Source of the DNA: Ophiostoma sp. CBS 140.51
Taxonomy: Eukaryota; Ascomycota; Sordariomycetes; Ophiostomatales; Ophiostomataceae
DNA length: 64,000 nucleotides
Assembly: GCA_029298735.1 (NCBI GenBank)
Contig: JANSLP010000073.1
Location: forward strand, 62,001 to 126,000
Reading direction: 5' to 3'
The translations under genes and the position numbers were made by a program. The number at the start of each line of letters is the position of its first letter. Position 1 is the first letter of the stretch. Shown in pieces: positions 57,110 through 64,000 of this stretch. The notes under the pieces were generated by a model. The model did not search any database. It was not told where the DNA came from and saw only the letters and a program-made list of their open reading frames with translations.

Positions 57110-57126
57110 GAGGTGGTGGTGGTGGC
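57110..57126. repeat. (GGT)n microsatellite
   Basis: About five GGT units with slightly imperfect edges, inside a purine-rich block upstream of the receptor gene. Confidence 0.75.
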
Positions 57127-58092
57127 GGACCAGAATCATTTGTATGCTTCGCGAAGGAGAGAGAGAAGGGAAGGGGACTCTGGGACTGGAGCAGGGTAAG
57201 TGGACTTGGGTGTGTGAATGTGAGTGTGGTGTGTGTGGGTTGAAGGAGAAGGGGGGAGGGACCAAGAGCACTGAAAGGGGAACAATGGGAAAGTGTCTGT
57301 GTGGGAAAGGGCCCCGTGTGAATGGGACACACCCTGCAAGGGACATGGAGAGCGCAGAAGAAGAGGATTTAAAAAATAAAGAGAATAAAAACGAGAAAAA
57401 GAAAAAGAGATCGCCTCATCTTTTTTCTCCCCCTCCCCTCTTTCTCTGGATGGGTCCCTCCCTCTGACCCCCTGTCGGTTCACTTTCCCCGTCCCAGATC
57501 ACACTCTGTGTGGGTTCCCTAGCCTCCGTCACTCTTTTGCGTGTCTTGACTCTTCAGTGGGAAAGTGTGCCCGGTTTCTCCAGTGTCTTCACTTTTTCTT
57601 CTTATGGTCTTGACGGGAAGTACCCCGTGTACTTTGTTGACTGGCACACACAGAACACATCCCTATGGACGGGAGTCCTTTGTGTTCAACAGGTCGCAAC
57701 TATTCCTCCCTTGGGGAACGGCTCTCAGTCACGAACACACAAGAACAGAGAAAGAAGCTGGTCCCAGAACACGGCATTGTTTTGTGTTTGTTGCTCCCTT
57801 GCCTGTTGCCCGAGGCAGTTGGAGACAGATCACAGAAACACAGATAGACATGGTCGGACAATGTACAGTTGCACACGGCCAACGTCGAGGACCTTTTTGT
57901 ATGTTCCGGGGGGTTGCTGCCTGGGTAAGATACAATTTCTCATGCTTGTACGTCGTACTGGGCAGTATCTCGTCAATACTGATATCGTCTGTTCAGGAAC
58001 CCCGTATCAGGTATCAGGAACAGGGACCTTGGCCAGACGGGCACTGGACGGAACTCGAGAACGAGGAAAGGGACGGGACTTGCCCTAGTCGA

Positions 58093-58110
58093 AAGAGAGA
58101 GAGAGAGAGA
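58093..58110. repeat. (GA)9 microsatellite
   Basis: A perfect GA dinucleotide run of about nine units in noncoding DNA. Confidence 0.8.
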
Positions 58111-61100
58111 ACTCATCGACAGTGAGAGACAGAGAGGGGGTTGTTAACCCACAAAAGGGTACCCACCGGCCTTCAAGCCTCTTGGTGGGCACCTTGGTCC
58201 ATCGGAGATGGGGTTTGGACGAATAGTAGTGTCGACCGTTAGCGTCAACCGCCTTTTTGGTTGCTTTTTCTTGCTCATTGATGGGCGAAAATAACGGGCA
58301 AAAAAGCTCTCTGGCCCCTCGCACCAGTGTCACTGGTCTCCGTGGTCTTGTTGTTAGTGCCCTCTCGTTAGCATCGGAGTCCTGTTTAGTTTGTTACCCC
58401 TGGCCCCTGGATGCTATTTTCTCCATCTGCTCATCCACTTCTCTCTGAAAACTTGAGAAACTCTCAGAGCTTGGGCGCTGCTGCTGGCGCAAAATTGATA
58501 GGCATTCCGCAAGAGTCAAAGTAAGTCAGTGAAAGAGGAGCCAGGGGAGACAGAGGCGGGCTGCTGTGATGAAAGGGGAGAGGGATTCCGTCACTTTTGC
58601 CGTCCGTGGAGAGAAGAGCGCCATATTAGTGGGCAGGTGAGGGCACTTGCAATCGTCGTAAATATCGTATATCGCAGAAGCAGTTACGCTCAGATAGGTC
58701 ATAGGTCGGAATATACGCGCAGAGAGGAGCGCGAGGAGCGCGCACAGGTTCACGCACAATGCCTGGGGTGTCGATCGTCGTTGTGAGTGGTTGTGTTTTT
58801 CTTGGTGGCAGAAATTGGAGGCGACGCAACAGAAAGAAACGGAAGAACGGAGGGAGACGAAAAAAATTGAATAGGGGCCAGGCGGGAAGGCGACCGCGAG
58901 CCTGGGACCAGCCTGGACCTATCGCAGTCTTCCTGGGAAAGAGCGTGTGAGAGGCAAAAGGCAGGAGCGACTTTTTGCCTCCTGCACAATTCTACGATGA
59001 TACGCTACAGTCGCTGCACAGCTCGACAGGGCCTTCGACTTGCAGGCAGGCACGACAGAGACCGGATTACCGACAAATGGTGGCCAAGTCCCCGGCAGGG
59101 AAGGCAGGGCCCTGTGCCTCTCTCGCCACCGGGGAGGTTTCCCCTGGTATGAAAAGTACGTGAGAACGGGGAGTGGATGGCGTACCTCGGCGCGCTGATT
59201 GGGGCAGTCAGCTCCAAGCCCCAGGACGCCCAGGCAGGTCCCGATTTGGAGTCTTGACCAGTCAGAACGGGAGGAGTCTACAAAAAGAAGGGAAGGAGTG
59301 AGGCAGGAGAAGACGCAGGAGAAGGCACAGAATGCAGAGAAGAGGGAAAGACCAAGGGTGCAAGGTGGGAGTGGACCAGGGCTGTTCTGGGAAGTGGGTC
59401 CGAGGGGAAAGAGACAAGAGAAAGAGGAAAGAGCCCTCGAGCCAAAGAGGAAGGCATCGAGGGCATTTGCAGTTGCGACAGCAAGAGCGATAGAGATACA
59501 GAGATACACAGAGACAGACAGGGAAGGAGAGAAGGCGACACAAACACAAGACAAGGGGTTGGTGGCGCTCTAAACGGCGGACACCATATCACCGTTAAGA
59601 GTGTTTCTTCTTCGTTTTCTGTCCGTCTCTTACTTCACTTTCTTCCTTTCTTGCCAGTATCGCCCCTTCTCCTTGCAGCCCCCGGCTCGCTCCACCGCCC
59701 GGTCGATTTTGCACGTCTACCCCTTTCCTGTTTTGTCGATAGTGTTGAAAGTGCTGAAGCGCGATTGGGCAGTTTTTCGACTTGCACATCAACTTGGTTC
59801 AAGACCATCGAAAGTAAAGAATACGCGGAGGACAAACATATTTTGCTTGTGATATCTGTGCCGAGCAGAAGAGATATCGTGAGCTCAGTTGAGACTGTCT
59901 AACCCTTCTCCCTGGTGAGTTGACAGGACAGAATCGAATATCGACGACGACATCGGCATCGACAAAAGGCGCAACGTTGACCTCGCATTTACCTCAACAA
60001 GCTGACTATCAACGCTACTCTGGACACTTTGACCCGGTTCGTGCTGACGGGTCCCTTCGAGACCCAGCGATCGACAACCCGGACGGAGAAACTGTCGCAG
60101 TCGCAAGTTTGTTGAAAAGGCATCGTCGCACTTGGGTTTCTGGGCCCTTTTTGTTTATCTGGGTCTCCTCCGGTTTCTTTGGCCGTTGGCGGAGCCCTTA
60201 TGGCGGAGTTTCTGGCGCAAGTTTTTACCTGTTCTGGTACATTGTCTGTTGTTCTGGCGCTGTTCTGGCGCACAAACGAGCATCCGTTGGAGAGACGTCA
60301 AAGTGATGTGCCGTGATGACCAACTGGCGCAATCCTTGTCGAAGCTGGGCGTTTTCTTTTAGCTCTGTCTTGCGTCCTTCTGCCCTTGCCGTCCACTGCC
60401 GTCCGCGGTTCTGTGTGCCGCCATGCAACTGTCTGGCAGGTCTTTCTTTTGGTCTTTTCTTTCAGGGTCAGCAAGTAAACGGTCTCAAACTCCCTGGATC
60501 GGCCTCTAAAAGTTCCATCCCAACGTCCCCCTTCGATCCTCTAAGACCTTCTGAGTCTCCCTGAACATCACCCGAACACACCTAAAGTCTGTTAAACTTC
60601 CTCTTTGATTCACCGGAAAGCCCTAAAAATCAACCACATTCTCCACTGTATCTAACACACTTCTCTCCCTGGATCAACACCGGTCAGGGAACCAGGGAAC
60701 GTATCCAGCTGTCCCAGCCGCTTATGTCTCACCTTTGTCCAATGGTTCCCAGTGGCTCAACGGCCACTCTTTGGATTCCAAAGGACTTGACATCCAGTGG
60801 AAAAGTCCCTTGTTCTCAGACATTGTACGGCAGACGACAGACGGCAGGCGGCACACGGCATTTGTCCGTCACAAAACAGACACAAACAAACCACCCTCGG
60901 AAATCTAGAGAAGGCCTTCTCTGTTGTGCTGTTCTTCGTTCTGAGACAAGACCCGATAAACCACGAACTAATGCTCGATAAACGAGCAAAGAAAGCAAAG
61001 ACAACAAGAGACACGCAGACAAAAGTCAAGACAAAACGGGCAATTGACAGACGGAACGTTGGCATTGCCAAGCTGAGAAGATAGAAACCAAGGGCCAGCA

Positions 61101-64000
61101 AAGGGCAAGGCGAGACATGAGAGACAAGAGTGTCGTCAGAAAACTCAAATCTAAAAGGCAGCCAAAAGACAGAACACACTCGACAAAAAACATCCTCGCG
61201 GGATCGTCCCGGCAGTTTACAACGCATTGTCCACCTCCACCTACCCGGTCTTCACTCTCCTGTGGACAGAGTGCAAAATGGTGTCGTCTGTGTTATCTTG
61301 CGTCTGTGCTGACTTTCACTTTTCCCGGTTTTTACACAAGATGTGCAAAGCACGACGACTGCTGGTGGCTGGGAAGGTAGATGCAAGATGCACACTGCAG
61401 GACTGCACACCACCACTCACACTTGTTTATGCGGACAGATATGCATATGGATTGCTCGTGCTCACTCATGCTGCTTTTTTGCTCGTGCTCCCTTTGTTCA
61501 ATGTGTTTTGAAAATCCTCCCGAAGAGAAAAGCACACTATGCCTATGCCGATGCCGACCAAGCGGTGGAGCGGTGTGGTGTGAAAAAGAAGTGTGGCAGA
61601 AGTTTGCGAGCTTGTGTGTTGGAGACGGGAATGGTGTGTTGACGAACAAACGAAAACCAGCAACAAGGGATGGATGTTGTGACGAAAGGGAGACGCACAG
61701 GAAAGAACAACCACAAAAACTCGTAACCGACACAGTGAGGTTTTAAAAGATGCTTTGTTTCCGAATGCACGACGGAACACCTCGTGATCGTCGAATATGC
61801 AGTCGCATTTTCTGTCGTCTCTTCCTGTTGTTCTCAGATTACCGAAACCGAAGTGCGTCGTCAATTATTACGTTGTCAACCTGTCGACCCAAAGAAACAG
61901 AAACCCCAGACGTCCCAACATCGTCGACAATGCTTCCTTTCCCCGCCTCCACCTGTCATGCAGAACAAAGGCAGACTACTGAGGACGGAAAGCAACGACG
62001 GAATGGGCCTCTCCCTTCTTCTTCGCTCGCTTCCCCATGATTTATCGCATGGCAGGTGCCCCAGGTGCCCAAAGCATTGGGATCGTAAGGCAGAGACGAG
62101 CAGAGGAAGAGCAGGGGTTGTTTTCTTTTCAAAATGTTCGTCGGCCGTTCTGCCTTTCATGTGAACTTATGGAGTACAAGTAATGTATCTGCAGCCGTTT
62201 TCTCCGGGCCTACGGTGTTGGTCGCCGCCGCCAAACTCCATCGAGTCATTTGTCGGGAAGCCTCGCCTTTTGCTGCACGGTTTTTTGCTTGTGACAGTTC
62301 ATCTCTTTTCCACCAATTTCTTCCCACACCTGCCCATTCCCCTTCTCCGCCTCATTTGGTCTCCTCTTTTCCCCGGACTTTTGTCAAGGAACAGCAAGGT
62401 TTTTTATTGACTTATTGATTCTAGGCTCGTTAGGCTGCTTTTTATTTTCGTTCGTTTCGTTCATCTGCTTCCTTCTTCCTTGTTTTTTGATTGATTTCTT
62501 TTTTTTTTGCCTACTAATCAATCTACTTTCCCCAGAATTTTCGGGTAGCCGTTGAAAAAGGTGTGCCCAATTCGTGGGGGAAACAAAGAACTATCACAAG
62601 CAAGCTCGGCCAGCAACAAAAACAGCGACTTCTTGATGCATCCTATGTCGCATCTGCATTTGCATTTGCGTCTTCTGAAGCAAGTGTCCTTCTGCAAGTG
62701 CTGTTAGTGCTGCAAGTGCAGTCTTCATCAATGCTAACCACTTTACGACGAATGAATTGGAAGTATCCACCCACCAAAAAAGGGCTGTGTTGTGTTGCAC
62801 TGCAGACATAGGACATGCAGACATACCACACCGGCCGGTGTTCCTGCACGAGCACGGGCATTGGGCCCAGAAAGGGGAAGAGAAGAGGCCGAAGGCCGAC
62901 GACACAAGAGGACACTGAGAAAATTGAGAAAATACGCGTGGACGCGTGCACGGCATAAACTCTTGCGCCACAAGGACACGCACTCACTGAAAGGGAAAAC
63001 CTGGATTATTTTGTTCTCATATCTTCAGACTGGAGAGTGACGGTTGATAACGCATGAATGAGGCTTACGAGCTTCATGAGCTTACGAGCTGTGCAGTCGT
63101 CGTCTTGGTTCCCTCCCCCTGTTCTCCCTCGCCTGAACCACGCGTTAACGGGTCTTGGGCGCTGGGCTGGGCGTTCAATTGTTGACGAGTTGTTGACGAA
63201 AGGCAAAAGTCGAAAAGAAAAGAAAGAAGGCACTTTCCCTTTGTCTTCCCTCGTGGCTGAACCTTGCATCTTTCTCTCCCTCTTCTCCCTCACGTCCTCG
63301 ACAGGCAAGGTTCACCCCTGGTCGCTGTTTACCCGTCCATGGGCGTTGTGGCCTGGGCCTTCTTGGCAGCCCTTTGCTTGCGAAAGCGTGTGAGGCGTGC
63401 AAAGCCGTCGCGTGCGCCGCACGCCACACGCTTTTTAGCCGTTTACCGTCTGGACGGAGTTCATGGTCTAAGTTCGAGTGGCTGATACAGTACGACATTT
63501 TACGACATTTTTGACGACGCCTCTGACGAGCGCCCCTGAAAGGGTCCTTCTCTGTTGTGAAATGGAATCACGGGAAAACCGGTGGCGTCCAGGCTTTTCT
63601 TTTTCCTTCCCGTTGAAAAGGCTTGCAGGCTTTCTTAAGACCCCTGTCCAATGACATGACTGGTGCACCTTCTGCTCCGTAGGCAGTTGGGAGCGCTGGT
63701 GGGCGTTACAAGGCGTTTGGAAGAGGTGGTGGCACCCTCGTGGGCCAGCCACTGAGATGACGCTGCCGGGGTTGATTGTGTTGAAGATGTGGCGGGAGGC
63801 TGGGAGAGCACACTTCAAAATCGTGACTGTGTGCGTGAGAGGCTGTTCCTTTGCGACAAAAGTAGTGTTTTGGTGCGCTCCCAAGAACCAATTCAGACGC
63901 ACGATTGGCTTGTCTTCAACTGGTCAGAACTGGTCACAACCGCTGCAGGCACTGTGACGGATGGTGCTTCTTTCAAGCACGCTCCTTCGTCAAGTCCCCA

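Larger units (their letters stand above)
56147..64000. other. Right-end stretch without a recognisable gene
   Basis: 7.9 kb in which I find no exon chain, RNA gene or mobile-element protein. The first part must hold the receptor promoter. Purine-rich plus-strand blocks at about 56950-57470 and 59240-59570 stand out, with microsatellites at 57110-57126 and 58093-58110. Overlapping frames of 185-211 codons (57510-58125 plus, 58919-59554 minus) lack ATG starts or family resemblance. Confidence 0.45.

Noticed and set aside
57510..58125. Two overlapping plus-strand frames of 186 and 192 codons in different frames
   Set aside because: Both begin at GTG rather than ATG, overlap almost fully and look like random translation. 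Low stop density in this composition explains them.

Overview
The window looks like nuclear DNA of a filamentous ascomycete, most likely a Sordariomycete. Thirteen protein genes can be built from the sequence. Ten carry short GT-AG introns (53-215 nt, most under 100) and many of these have a CTAAC/CTAAT branch point 5-20 nt before the acceptor. Coding exons are GC-rich at third positions. Transcription units lie on both strands without operons, and several genes (Cdc14, Bub2, Crt10-like, Pcc1, SUI1, class VII and PAQR receptors) are typical of Ascomycota. I cannot fix the genus from the sequence alone.

Layout, left to right. A family 2 membrane glycosyltransferase (1134-3248 region, minus) is followed by a 9.7 kb stretch in which I find no gene. 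Next come a THO-complex THOC5 homologue (minus) and, divergently, an intronless PAQR/hemolysin-III receptor (plus). A small three-exon secreted, cysteine-rich, membrane-anchored protein (17056-17718, minus) is visible only after splicing. BUB2 (minus) and the translation factor eIF1/SUI1 (plus) form a divergent pair. After a 7.6 kb gap with a long pyrimidine-rich leader comes a sulfate permease (plus). Then PCC1 of the KEOPS complex (minus) and CDC14 (plus) diverge. After another 3.7 kb gap, an intronless SWIM zinc-finger protein (plus) converges on a CRT10-like regulator (minus). The last genes are a membrane-anchored GH5 hydrolase (minus) and a seven-transmembrane receptor of the fungal secretin-like type (minus). 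The final 7.9 kb has no gene I can support.

The genes are mostly unrelated housekeeping and sensory functions. The clearest functional link is between BUB2 and CDC14. Both act in the mitotic-exit/septation signalling network and lie about 15 kb apart. Two receptor-type membrane proteins (PAQR and seven-TM) and three cell-surface or wall-related proteins (GT2, cysteine-rich protein, GH5) are also present.

I found no transposon with intact coding sequence, no tRNA or rRNA, no CRISPR array, and no biosynthetic or defence cluster. I did not find an obviously new biological system. The points most worth a second look are the spliced cysteine-rich protein, the unusual Bub2 architecture, the strand-skewed purine/pyrimidine tracts in the gene-poor regions, and the weak start context and probable leader intron of the eIF1 gene.
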